In this document: piece by piece, positions 43,812 to 52,025 of the stretch
Position numbering within the stretch: position 1 is the stretch's first letter
How the letters are laid out: the number at the start of each line of letters is the position of its first letter
Assembly: GCA_964460345.1 (NCBI GenBank)
Contig: CAYWRO010000006.1
Coordinates: forward strand, 1 to 64,000
DNA length: 64,000 bases
Origin: CAYWRO01 sp964460345
GTDB lineage: Bacteria > Planctomycetota > Phycisphaerae > Phycisphaerales > UBA1924
Reading direction: 5' to 3'
Notes under the pieces: generated by a model
Databases searched by the model: none
What the model saw: only the letters and a program-made list of their open reading frames with translations
What the model was told of the DNA's origin: nothing
Program-made: the position numbers and the translations under genes

Positions 43812-44861
43812 ATGCACGCACTCACCATCCAGAAGCAAGGCGCGCCCGTCGCGCCCAACGTCAAGTACGTCACCGACTGGCCGGAGCCGTCCGCCCCCGG
43901 TCCCGGCGAGGCGCAGGTTCGCGTTCTCTGCTCGGCGCTGAACCATCTTGATCTGTGGGTCGGCATGGGGCTGCCGGGGGTGAGCGACTTCCCGCGCATC
44001 TCCGGTTGCGACGTCTGCGGTGAGGTCACGCAAGTCGGCGAGGGGGTTGATGCCGGCTGGATCGGCCGCCGCGTCATCATGAACGCCGCGATGGATCGCA
44101 CGCCGCTGCCGCACGCTGATGAGCCGCCGCGCAGCACGCTTGCGCCGCAGTATGAGCTGCTCGGCGAACACACCAACGGCGCGCACTGTCAACGTCTGAA
44201 TGTTCCCGCGACGCACCTGCAAGCGATCGGGGACGACGCCGACCCGGCGCAGGCCGCGGCGTACGGCCTCGTCACGCTGACTGCCTACTCCATGCTCGTG
44301 ACCAAGGCCCAGGCCCGGCCCGGCCAGACCGTTCTGATCACGGGCATCGGCGGCGGCGTCGCGCTCGCCGCGCTGCTGCTGGCCAGGCACATCGGCTGCC
44401 GCACCGTCGTGACCAGCCGCAGTCAGGACAAACTCGACCGCGCTGTGAAACTCGGCGCAGACCACACCGTTCTCGACGATGGCGGCGATTGGTCCAGGCC
44501 CGTCCGCGCCTGGACCGGCAAGCGCGGCGTCGACATCGCCGTCGATTCCGTCGGCAAGGCCACGCACCTGAACTGCATCAAATCCCTCGCCCGCGGCGGC
44601 ACGTACGTCACCTGCGGCGCGACCACCGGCCCCGACGCGACAACCGACCTCACTCGCATCTTCTGGAACCAACTCCGAATCCTCGGCTCCACCATGGGCA
44701 CGAACGAAGAGTTCGCCGAAGTCGCTGCCCTTTTCCGCGCCGGCAAGGTCGACGCAGTCGTGGACACAATCACGCCCGCAAACCGCGGCGCAGAAGCCTT
44801 CGCCCGCCTGGAAAGCGGTGAGCAGTTCGGCAAGGTGGTGATCGACTGGCGGGAGGGATGA
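43812..44861 (+). CDS. MDR-family oxidoreductase (quinone-oxidoreductase-like)
   Basis: A 349-residue medium-chain dehydrogenase/reductase. GroES-like N-terminal domain with the C-S-A-L-N-H-L-D-L-W segment near 40-49 and G-C-D-V-C-G-E-V near 65-72, then a Rossmann domain with V-L-I-T-G-I-G-G-G-V-A near 171-181 and later G-G-T-Y-V-T-C-G-A-T-T. The zinc ligands of alcohol dehydrogenases (C-H-E pattern) are not evident, so a zinc-free NADPH:quinone or enoyl-type reductase is more likely than an alcohol dehydrogenase. Substrate unknown. The gene follows the rplS terminator. Confidence 0.87.
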   Translation: MHALTIQKQGAPVAPNVKYVTDWPEPSAPGPGEAQVRVLCSALNHLDLWVGMGLPGVSDFPRISGCDVCGEVTQVGEGVDAGWIGRRVIMNAAMDRTPLPHADEPPRSTLAPQYELLGEHTNGAHCQRLNVPATHLQAIGDDADPAQAAAYGLVTLTAYSMLVTKAQARPGQTVLITGIGGGVALAALLLARHIGCRTVVTSRSQDKLDRAVKLGADHTVLDDGGDWSRPVRAWTGKRGVDIAVDSVGKATHLNCIKSLARGGTYVTCGATTGPDATTDLTRIFWNQLRILGSTMGTNEEFAEVAALFRAGKVDAVVDTITPANRGAEAFARLESGEQFGKVVIDWREG

Positions 44862-44925
44862 GTTTGTACGAGCACTGTCAGGCAAGCGCGCCCGCTGCGC
44901 GCGGTTGTGCTATTCTGCCCACACA

Positions 44926-46347
44926 ATGATCCTCACGATCGAGACAACCCACCGCCCGGCGACAGACCTGGGATACCTCCTTCATAAGAACCCTGCGCGC
45001 CCCCAAACCTTTGATACCGCTTTCGGCACAGCGCACATCTTCTATCCACACGCGTCCGAAGATCGCTGTACCGCCGCGCTCCTCCTCGAGATCGACCCCG
45101 TCGGACTTGTCCGCCGTGGCCGCGCTGGTGGCGGAAGTGGCGGAGGCGAAGGCTTCTCCCTCGACCAGTACGTTAACGACCGTCCCTACGTCGCATCATC
45201 CTTCCTTTCCGTCGCGCTCAACAGCGTCTTTCGAAACGCACTGAACGGACAATCGAAGGAGCGGCCGGAACTCGTTGCACGTCCGATTCCCCTCATCGCG
45301 CGCATCGCTGTCGTTCCATCGCATCACCCGGACCTCATCTCGCGCCTCTTTCAGCCGCTCGGGTACGATGTCGAGGTTGTCACGCATCCGCTCGATGAAG
45401 CGCACCCGGAGTGGGGCGACGGCCGCTATCACACCGTCACGCTGTCGCACACCATCACGCTGCAGGTTCTCCTCCAGCACCTCTATGTCCTGATCCCCGT
45501 CCTCGACAACGACAAGCACTACTGGGTCGGCGAGGATGAAATCGCCAAACTCCTGGCCCGCGGCTCGGACTGGCTGCCGCGGCACCCCGAGAAGGATCTC
45601 ATCGCCCGTCGTTACCTCAAGCATCAGTCGCGCCTCACGCGCGACGCCCTGGCGCGCCTCGCCGAGGAGGATGAGTCCGACCCGGACGCCGCGGCGACGG
45701 AGCATGACGCCCAGGAAGAGGCGATCGAGCGGCCGCTGTCGCTGAACCGCCAGCGCATCGGCGCAGTGCTCGCCACGATCAAGGCGAGCGGCGCCCGCAG
45801 CGTGCTGGACCTCGGCTGCGGCGAGGGGCAACTCCTCCGCGAACTGCTCACCGACAAGCAGTTCGAGCGCATTGTCGGGGTCGATGTCTCCATGCGCTCC
45901 CTCCAGCGCGCGGCGGAGAAGCTGCGCCTCGACCGCCTCCCCGACCGCCAGCGCGCCCGCCTCACGCTCCTGCACGGCTCCCTCATCTACCGCGACGACC
46001 GCCTCGCCGCGCCCGAGCCCTTCGACGCCGCCGCCATCGTCGAGGTCATCGAGCACCTCGATCCGCCGCGGCTCCGCAGCTTCGAACGCGCCGTCTTCGA
46101 GTTCGCCCGGCCTCGCACGGTGATCGTCACAACGCCGAACCGAGAGTACAACGTGCGGTGGGAAACGCTCCCCGCCGGCAAGTTCCGCCATCACGACCAC
46201 CGGTTTGAATGGACGCGGGCCGAGTTTCAGGAATGGGCCGAGCGCGTCGCTGCCGAGCACGGCTACACCGTCCAACTCCTGCCGGTCGGGCCGGAGAATG
46301 CGGAAGTGGGGCCGCCGACCCAGATGGGGGTGTTTGAGCGATCATGA
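44926..46347 (+). CDS. hen1: Bacterial Hen1: 3'-terminal RNA ribose 2'-O-methyltransferase
   Basis: Hen1 adds a 2'-O-methyl group to the 3' end of a broken RNA before it is sealed by Pnkp, so the joint cannot be cut again. The 473-residue protein has an N-terminal Hen1-L domain (about 1-250; opening I-L-T-I-E-T-T-H-R-P-A-T-D-L-G-Y-L-L-H-K-N-P) and a C-terminal SAM methyltransferase (about 270-473): D295-L-G-C-G-E-G, metal motif E373-V-I-E376-H377, and H-H-D-H-R-F-E-W at 422-429. These match the Mn-dependent Hen1 active site. It overlaps pnkp by 4 bases. Expression probably starts just upstream (TATTCT near 44911). Confidence 0.96.
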   Translation: MILTIETTHRPATDLGYLLHKNPARPQTFDTAFGTAHIFYPHASEDRCTAALLLEIDPVGLVRRGRAGGGSGGGEGFSLDQYVNDRPYVASSFLSVALNSVFRNALNGQSKERPELVARPIPLIARIAVVPSHHPDLISRLFQPLGYDVEVVTHPLDEAHPEWGDGRYHTVTLSHTITLQVLLQHLYVLIPVLDNDKHYWVGEDEIAKLLARGSDWLPRHPEKDLIARRYLKHQSRLTRDALARLAEEDESDPDAAATEHDAQEEAIERPLSLNRQRIGAVLATIKASGARSVLDLGCGEGQLLRELLTDKQFERIVGVDVSMRSLQRAAEKLRLDRLPDRQRARLTLLHGSLIYRDDRLAAPEPFDAAAIVEVIEHLDPPRLRSFERAVFEFARPRTVIVTTPNREYNVRWETLPAGKFRHHDHRFEWTRAEFQEWAERVAAEHGYTVQLLPVGPENAEVGPPTQMGVFERS

Positions 46348-48977
46348 ACCTCTCACTCCCCGAGCTCTCCCTCATCGTCCTCATCGGCCCCTCCGGCGCC
46401 GGCAAATCCACCTTTGCGCGCACGCACTTCAAGCCCACCGAGGTCCTTTCCTCCGACTTCTGCCGTGCTCTCGTCAGCGACGATGAGAACAACCAGGCCG
46501 CCACCGACGACGCGTTCGACCTACTTCACACGATCGCACGCACGCGCCTCCGCCGCGGCCTGCTCACGGTCGTGGATGCGACGAACGTGCGCCCGGAAGA
46601 CCGCCGTCCCCTCGTCGGCCTCGCTCGAGAACACCACTGCCTCCCCGTCGCGATCGTCTTCAACCTCCCCGAGCGCCTCTGCCAGGAGCACAACCGCGCT
46701 CGGCCCGACCGCGACTTCGGCCCGCACGTCATCCGCCAGCAGCGCAGCGCCCTCCGCCGCGACCTGCGCAATCTCCGCCGCGAAGGCTTCCGTCATGTCT
46801 TCACGTTTACCACGGAAGAGGAAGTCGCCGCGGCGACCGTCGAGCGCGTCCCCCTCTGGAACAACCGCAAGCACGAGCACGGCCCCTTCGACATCATTGG
46901 CGATGTCCACGGTTGCTTTGACGAACTGATCGAACTGGTCGAAAAGCTCGGCTACGCGGTGGAGCGCGATCCGGAGCAAGCGGAAGGTGACTGGTCTATC
47001 ACGCCGCCGCCCGGCAACGCCACGGCGGATGGCGCGGAGAGTCCCGCGCGGAAGCTCATCTTCCTTGGCGACCTCGTCGACCGCGGCCCGAAAACCCCCG
47101 CCGTCCTCCGCCTCGCCATGCGGGCCGTCGCCGAAGGCAAGGCGCTCTGCGTACCCGGCAACCACGATATGAAGCTCGTCCGCGCCCTTGACGGCAAGAA
47201 CGTCAAGATTGCTCACGGACTCGCTCAATCCCTTCAGCAGCTCGAAGCCGAGTCGCCCGAGTTCCGCAGGCAGGTCCGCGACTTCCTGGACTCCCTTGTG
47301 AGCCACTACGTCCTCGATGACAGCCGCCTCGTCGTGGCCCACGCGGGCCTCCGCGAAGAGATGCAGGGCCGCGGCTCCGGGCGCGTCCGCGAGTTCTGCC
47401 TCTACGGCGAGACCACCGGCGAGACCGATGAGTTCGGCCTCCCCATCCGCTACAACTGGGCGGCCGAGTACCGCGGCCGCGCCGCCGTCGTCTACGGCCA
47501 CACGCCCGTTCCTGAAACGGAGTGGCTCAACGGCACCATCAACATCGACACCGGCTGCGTTTTCGGCGGCAAGCTCACCGCCCTTCGCTACCCGGAGCGC
47601 GAGCTTGTGTCCCTCCCCGCGCGCGCTACGTACGCCGAGCCGGCCCGCCCGTTTCTGCCGGCGCCAGAAGCCGGCCCAGGAGATGGCGCGGCCGCGCTCT
47701 CCGCCCAGCAGCAGGCGGATGACATGCTCCCCCTCGCCGACGTCGTCGGCAAGCGCATCATCCAGACACGCCTGCAATCCACCGTCACCATCCGCGAGGA
47801 GAACGCCACCGCCGCGCTCGAAGTCATGAGCCGCTTCGCCGCCGACCCGCGCTGGCTCATCTATCTCCCGCCGACGATGTCTCCGACGGAGACAAGCCAG
47901 CGGCCCGGGCTTCTCGAGCATCCGGCCGAGGCCTTCGAGCACTACCTGCACCGCGGCGTCGAATCCGTCGTTTGTGAAGAGAAGCACATGGGCTCGCGTG
48001 CGGTCGTCGTCCTATGCCGTGATGGAGCTGCGGCCCGCCGCCGCTTCGGCGTGACTGAAGCAGAGGGAGCCGAAGCGGCCGGCATCGTCTACACCCGCAC
48101 AGGCCGGCGCTTCTTCGATGATGCGCAGCTTGAGGCGGCCTTGCTTGATCGCCTGCGCCACGCGGCGACCGGTGCAAACCTCTGGGACGAACTGGAGACG
48201 GACTGGCTTTGCCTCGATTGCGAGCTGTTGCCCTGGTCGGCCAAGGCCCAGGCGCTCCTGCGGGACCAGTACGCCGCCGTCAGCAGCGCCGGCCGCGCCG
48301 CGCTCGCCGAGGCCGCGGCAACGATCGGCACCGCCGCCGTGCGGGCGCCGGCCGATCAACTCACTGCCCTGCTCGAACGGACGACAGCGCGCGCCGAAGC
48401 CATGGAAAGGTACACAAGCGCGTACCGCGCCTACTGCTGGCCAGTCGAATCACTCGACGACCTCCGCCTCGCCCCCTTCCACCTGCTCGCCAGCGAGGGG
48501 GCCGTCCACACGGACAAGGATCACCTCTGGCACATGGCCACTCTCGCCCGCCTGGCCGCGCAGGACAATCTCTTCATCGCGACCACTCACCGCCTCGTCA
48601 ACCTCACGAACGAAGCCGAAGTCGGCGCCGCAACCGCGTGGTGGGAAGAACTCACCTCGAACTCCGGCGAAGGCATGGTCGTCAAGCCGCGCGGCTTCAT
48701 CGCCAAAGGCAAACGCGGCCTCTTCCAACCCGCCATCAAGTGCCGCGGCCCCGAGTACCTCCGCATCATCTACGGCCCGGAGTACCTCAGCCCGGAACAC
48801 CTCGACCGCCTTCGTTCACGCCGCTTGAAGCACAAACGCTCCCTCGCACTCCGTGAGTTCGCCCTTGGCGTGGAAGCCCTGGAACGCTTCGTCCGCCGTG
48901 AGCCCCTCCGGCGCGTCCACGAGTGTGTCTTCGGCATCCTGGCGCTCGAGAGCGAGCCTGTCGACCCACGCTTGTGA
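46344..48977 (+). CDS. pnkp: Pnkp: RNA repair kinase-phosphatase-ligase
   Basis: An 877-residue three-domain enzyme that heals and seals broken RNA ends. Kinase (about 1-165): P-loop G15-P-S-G-A-G-K21-S-T, which phosphorylates 5'-OH ends. Phosphatase (about 180-430): G186-D-V-H-G, G242-D-L-V-D-R-G, G272-N-H-D, a calcineurin-like metallophosphatase that removes 2',3'-cyclic or 3' phosphates. Ligase/adenylyltransferase (about 480-877): motif I C-E-E-K547-H-M-G-S-R, and motif V-like E-G-M-V-V-K-P near 776. Order and motifs equal Clostridium thermocellum Pnkp, which needs Hen1 for full ligation. The gene is translationally coupled to hen1. Typical triggers are ribotoxin cuts in tRNA. Confidence 0.97.
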   Translation: MNLSLPELSLIVLIGPSGAGKSTFARTHFKPTEVLSSDFCRALVSDDENNQAATDDAFDLLHTIARTRLRRGLLTVVDATNVRPEDRRPLVGLAREHHCLPVAIVFNLPERLCQEHNRARPDRDFGPHVIRQQRSALRRDLRNLRREGFRHVFTFTTEEEVAAATVERVPLWNNRKHEHGPFDIIGDVHGCFDELIELVEKLGYAVERDPEQAEGDWSITPPPGNATADGAESPARKLIFLGDLVDRGPKTPAVLRLAMRAVAEGKALCVPGNHDMKLVRALDGKNVKIAHGLAQSLQQLEAESPEFRRQVRDFLDSLVSHYVLDDSRLVVAHAGLREEMQGRGSGRVREFCLYGETTGETDEFGLPIRYNWAAEYRGRAAVVYGHTPVPETEWLNGTINIDTGCVFGGKLTALRYPERELVSLPARATYAEPARPFLPAPEAGPGDGAAALSAQQQADDMLPLADVVGKRIIQTRLQSTVTIREENATAALEVMSRFAADPRWLIYLPPTMSPTETSQRPGLLEHPAEAFEHYLHRGVESVVCEEKHMGSRAVVVLCRDGAAARRRFGVTEAEGAEAAGIVYTRTGRRFFDDAQLEAALLDRLRHAATGANLWDELETDWLCLDCELLPWSAKAQALLRDQYAAVSSAGRAALAEAAATIGTAAVRAPADQLTALLERTTARAEAMERYTSAYRAYCWPVESLDDLRLAPFHLLASEGAVHTDKDHLWHMATLARLAAQDNLFIATTHRLVNLTNEAEVGAATAWWEELTSNSGEGMVVKPRGFIAKGKRGLFQPAIKCRGPEYLRIIYGPEYLSPEHLDRLRSRRLKHKRSLALREFALGVEALERFVRREPLRRVHECVFGILALESEPVDPRL

Positions 48978-49002
48978 TCGATGTGTCCCGGCCACTTGCC
49001 GA

Positions 49003-50190
49003 TCACGCCGCGCTGCGACGATGATTGGCGGGCGCGTCGTGCTGGGCGATCTGTCCGTTCCCGCGCCTTTTCGCTTCGTACATCATCCGGTCTGCTGCGT
49101 TCATCAGATCGCTTGCAGACTGTGGCTGCGCCGCGGCGGCGCTGGCGATTCCGATGGAAGCGCCGAGCGCAGCGCTGCATCGTTGATCTTCATTGGATCC
49201 GGCTAGTCGCAGCGGTGCTCGCGCTGCGTGGAGGCGCTCGGCCAGGCAGGCTGTGCGTTCGTTGAGCTCACGCTGGAGTCTTGCGGCCAGCAGGGCGGCC
49301 ATCTCCGGCGCTGTCTGTGGCAGCAGGATGACGAACTCGTCTCCGCCAGCGCGGGCCGCGACGTCGGAGCGCCGCGTGCATCGCCGGATGACATCCGCCG
49401 TGATCCGGAGCAGTTCATCCCCCGCGCTGTGCCCCAGCGCATCGTTTACCGCTTTCAGCCCGTCCAGGTCCAGCATGACGCACGACAGGTCGCCGCCATA
49501 GCGCTTCCATGCGTCGAACAACTCCTCGAGGCGTGAATCCAGGTGCCGCGCGTTGCCGAGGCCCGTCAGGGCGTCCGTGTTCGCGGCGTTCCGCAGGTGC
49601 GACACCATCGCGCGGAGCGAGCGGTTTTCGCGCTGCAGTTCCGCGACCGCATCGCGCACGCGGCGCCAGTCGCTCAATGGGAGCCCTCCCGGCCCCCTCG
49701 GCCCCGCGGGAGGCCTGCGGTCTTGCCTGGGCGTGGCGCTCCGCCCGGCAGTTTGCCCATCCGAGCCTCGCGGATGGTCGCTTCCGCCGCGGCGACGAGT
49801 GGGCGACCCCATCAGCACCGCGTGCTTCATCACCACCGCGGCGAGCTGCTCGATCGAGCCGGTCGTGCGGACGACGGCGTCTTCCGCTCCCGCCTGGATC
49901 GCCACGCTGACAAGGCCCGGGGCGTAGTCGGGCACGATCACGACGGTGGGCGCATCCGGCCCGGCTTGCAGGAAGAGGCCGAGCGCTCCGATCCGCTCCG
50001 GAGAGTCGTCGGCGAGGTTCCAGATAATCAGGTCCGGCTCGCCCGTCGGCCGCATGGCAGAGCGCGAGGCGGATGTCACCAGGCGAACGCCGGGAAGGCG
50101 CTCAGCCAGCGCGGCCGCCGTCCGGGCCGCCGCGGCGGCGTGCTCATCGATGATCAGCACGGTGATTGCGTTGGATGGGGGAAGCGCCAT
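49003..50190 (-). CDS. Diguanylate cyclase with degenerate receiver
   Basis: A 395-residue protein: N-terminal receiver-like domain (about 8-125) in which the phospho-acceptor position is in L-I-I-W-N58-L-A-D and so appears to be Asn; a Pro/Arg-rich linker; a short coiled coil (about 178-205); and a GGDEF domain (about 206-375) with active site A-G-G282-D-E-F286 and an inhibitory site R273-R-S-D276 five residues before it. It should make cyclic-di-GMP and be inhibited by product. Control by phosphorylation is doubtful because of the altered receiver. Minus-strand, convergent with pnkp. Confidence 0.9.
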   Translation of the reverse strand: MALPPSNAITVLIIDEHAAAAARTAAALAERLPGVRLVTSASRSAMRPTGEPDLIIWNLADDSPERIGALGLFLQAGPDAPTVVIVPDYAPGLVSVAIQAGAEDAVVRTTGSIEQLAAVVMKHAVLMGSPTRRRGGSDHPRGSDGQTAGRSATPRQDRRPPAGPRGPGGLPLSDWRRVRDAVAELQRENRSLRAMVSHLRNAANTDALTGLGNARHLDSRLEELFDAWKRYGGDLSCVMLDLDGLKAVNDALGHSAGDELLRITADVIRRCTRRSDVAARAGGDEFVILLPQTAPEMAALLAARLQRELNERTACLAERLHAARAPLRLAGSNEDQRCSAALGASIGIASAAAAQPQSASDLMNAADRMMYEAKRRGNGQIAQHDAPANHRRSAA

Positions 50191-50276
50191 GGTGTGTCCA
50201 GGCGCTTCTTATCGGCGGTTCCACAAGGCAACTGAAGGGCGGCGCTTGCCTCCCCGGTGATGCGAAACCCCGGACG

Positions 50277-50723
50277 TCAGATCGCCCCGCCGCGGGCTCG
50301 GAACGCCCGGGCCATGTAGACCTTGGCCTGTGCCCGCTCGCGGTCGCGGCGGACCTTGTCGGCCTCCTCGGGGCTGAGACCCTCAGTGTTCCGCGCAAGT
50401 GCCTCTGCAAGCTCAGCTTGCGCTTCGGACTCGCTCAGGCGCTCCTCCGGGATGGCCGCCCCGGCGAGGATCGTCAGGTTGTTCCCGACCATGTGGGCGA
50501 AGCCGTCCTCGACGAAGTACGAGCGGGACCCGCCCTTGGATTCCCCTGAATCAGGGAAGTCGAGGCGAAGCTCGCCGGTCCCGAGCTTGGTCACGATCGG
50601 CGCCCGGTCCACCAGGAAGCCCATCTGGCCGTCCCAGGCCGGGACGACCGCCTGTACGACGGCCTCATCGAGGATCTTGGCCTCGGGTGTGATGACGCGG
50701 CAGTTGAAACTCTTGCTGGCCAC
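50277..50723 (-). CDS. atpC: F1Fo ATP synthase epsilon subunit, isolated gene
   Basis: A 148-residue epsilon subunit: F-N-C-R-V-I-T-P-E-A-K-I-L near 5-17, V-P-A-W-D-G-Q-M-G-F-L near 28-38, then a beta-sandwich and a C-terminal helical part (A-Q-A-E-L-A-E-A-L near 98-106). It inhibits ATP hydrolysis and links rotor parts. The GTG at 50723 is the start: GGAG stands 6 bases before it, and the residues upstream are not family-like. No other atp gene is nearby; in most bacteria atpC is the last gene of the operon, so this is a displaced gene. Confidence 0.9.
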   Translation of the reverse strand: MASKSFNCRVITPEAKILDEAVVQAVVPAWDGQMGFLVDRAPIVTKLGTGELRLDFPDSGESKGGSRSYFVEDGFAHMVGNNLTILAGAAIPEERLSESEAQAELAEALARNTEGLSPEEADKVRRDRERAQAKVYMARAFRARGGAI

Positions 50724-50786
50724 GGGGTTCTCCGAAAGAGGGGCCAATCGTAGGGCTCCGGCCACCCATCGGCTACGCTCTGCGCG

Positions 50787-51905
50787 ATGAAACGCCGGAC
50801 CGTAATGACCATTCTCGCCCTGTGCGTGTTGCTCGCGGCAGCGCTCGCCGCGAGGCTGCTCGTGGGTCAGGATCTGGCGGCACTGCCGGCGTCAGTCCGT
50901 TCTCAGATCCTGGAGATCCGGGCGATGCAGGCGCTTCAGGGCGTCATCGTCGGTGCAGCCCTTGGCGGTGGAGGGGTGCTGCTCCAGGCGCTTCTGCGGA
51001 ATCCGCTTGCCTCCCCCGATCTGCTCGGCCTCAGCGCGGGGGCGGGGCTGGCGGTCATGGTGTCGATCTTTGTCGCCGCGCAGATGCCCGGGGGTCGTGA
51101 AGTCGACGGCCTCTCAGACGCCGAGTCGGCCTCCATGTCGGTGGGGTCGGGACCCGAGTCTGACCTCTCCAGTTTCAGCCCTCCGGTCGCTGATCCCAGC
51201 TTCGAGAAGCAGGCCTCTTCGACATCCGGTTCCGGCCTCTCGTATCTGGCGTCCCCCTGGCAAGCCGGTCCTGCCCTGATCGGTTCCCTTGGCGCACTGG
51301 CGCTCGTGTACTCCCTCTCCCGCCGCGGCGGCATGGTGGATCCGCCAACGCTCGTCCTCATCGGCGTCATGGTCAGCATCCTTTGCGGCGCGGGCGTGAC
51401 GCTGATCCTTTCGCTGATGCCGACCGCCAGCATGCGCCCGCTTCTCGGCTCACTCAGTTACGCGACCCCGCTCTCCCTGATCATCACCGCGGCGGTCGTC
51501 ACCGTTGCCGGCATCGCCCTCGGCGCGTGGGCCGGCCCGGCCATGGACGCCGCGTCCCTCAGCGATGATGAAGCGATCAGCGTGGGCGTCCCGCTTGCGC
51601 GCCTGCGACTCGTGCTGTTCATCGTTTCCGGCGTTATGACCGCCGCGGCGGTGATCATCGCCGGTCCGATCGGCTTCGTCGGCCTGGTCTGCCCGCACGC
51701 GGTTCGTCTCACCGCCGGTCCGCGCCACCGCCCGCTCGTTCTCGGCGCGGCGATCGCCGGGGCCGTCCTGATCGTCGGCGCAGACGCCCTCGTCGGCGCC
51801 GTCCGCACCGACGCCGGCCGCGTACCGCTGGGTGTGGTGACGGCCCTGATCGGCGGCCCGGTCTTTATCTGGCTCCTGCGGCGAAGCTGGGTGAGAACCG
51901 CCTGA
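50787..51905 (+). CDS. FecCD-family ABC transporter permease
   Basis: A 372-residue membrane protein of the BtuC/FecCD family that moves siderophores, haem or cobalamin. Seen: A-L-G-G-G-G-V-L-L-Q-A-L-L-R-N-P-L-A-S-P-D-L-L-G near 58-81 (family signature), about nine or ten helices, and G-P-I-G-F-V-G-L-V-C-P-H-A-V-R near 290-304, the coupling-loop region. A Ser/Asp/Gly-rich stretch of about 50 residues (about 101-152) is inserted after an early helix and is not usual. No binding protein or ATPase gene lies next to it, so it is either a separate component or a remnant of a lost operon. Start ATG 50787, divergent from atpC. Confidence 0.88.
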   Translation: MKRRTVMTILALCVLLAAALAARLLVGQDLAALPASVRSQILEIRAMQALQGVIVGAALGGGGVLLQALLRNPLASPDLLGLSAGAGLAVMVSIFVAAQMPGGREVDGLSDAESASMSVGSGPESDLSSFSPPVADPSFEKQASSTSGSGLSYLASPWQAGPALIGSLGALALVYSLSRRGGMVDPPTLVLIGVMVSILCGAGVTLILSLMPTASMRPLLGSLSYATPLSLIITAAVVTVAGIALGAWAGPAMDAASLSDDEAISVGVPLARLRLVLFIVSGVMTAAAVIIAGPIGFVGLVCPHAVRLTAGPRHRPLVLGAAIAGAVLIVGADALVGAVRTDAGRVPLGVVTALIGGPVFIWLLRRSWVRTA

Positions 51906-51930
51906 AGACGTGGAACGCGTCCAACGCGCG

Positions 51931-51969
51931 AAAAAAAGGGGCGCAGTGCCTTTCAGCGCTGCGCCCCTT
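51931..51969 (-). terminator. Terminator of the secreted GC-dockerin gene on the minus strand
   Basis: An 11-bp stem AAGGGGCGCAG/CTGCGCCCCTT. On the minus strand it is followed by TTTTTTT, which ends the gene 52026-54266. On the plus strand there is no T tract for the FecCD gene, though the hairpin may still act. Confidence 0.8.
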
Positions 51970-52025
51970 GGGCACTCATTCGTGGCGAGAGGAAGGATCG
52001 CCGCGAAGAAGAGGAGGAAGCCCGA

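Noticed and set aside
45196..46275. 359-residue minus-strand ORF inside hen1
   Set aside because: Shadow of Hen1, whose motifs are intact on the plus strand.
46344..48977. Ligase-dependent DNA repair (NHEJ) role for the pnkp gene
   Set aside because: The three-domain order and Hen1 neighbour are those of RNA repair; no Ku or LigD gene is present.
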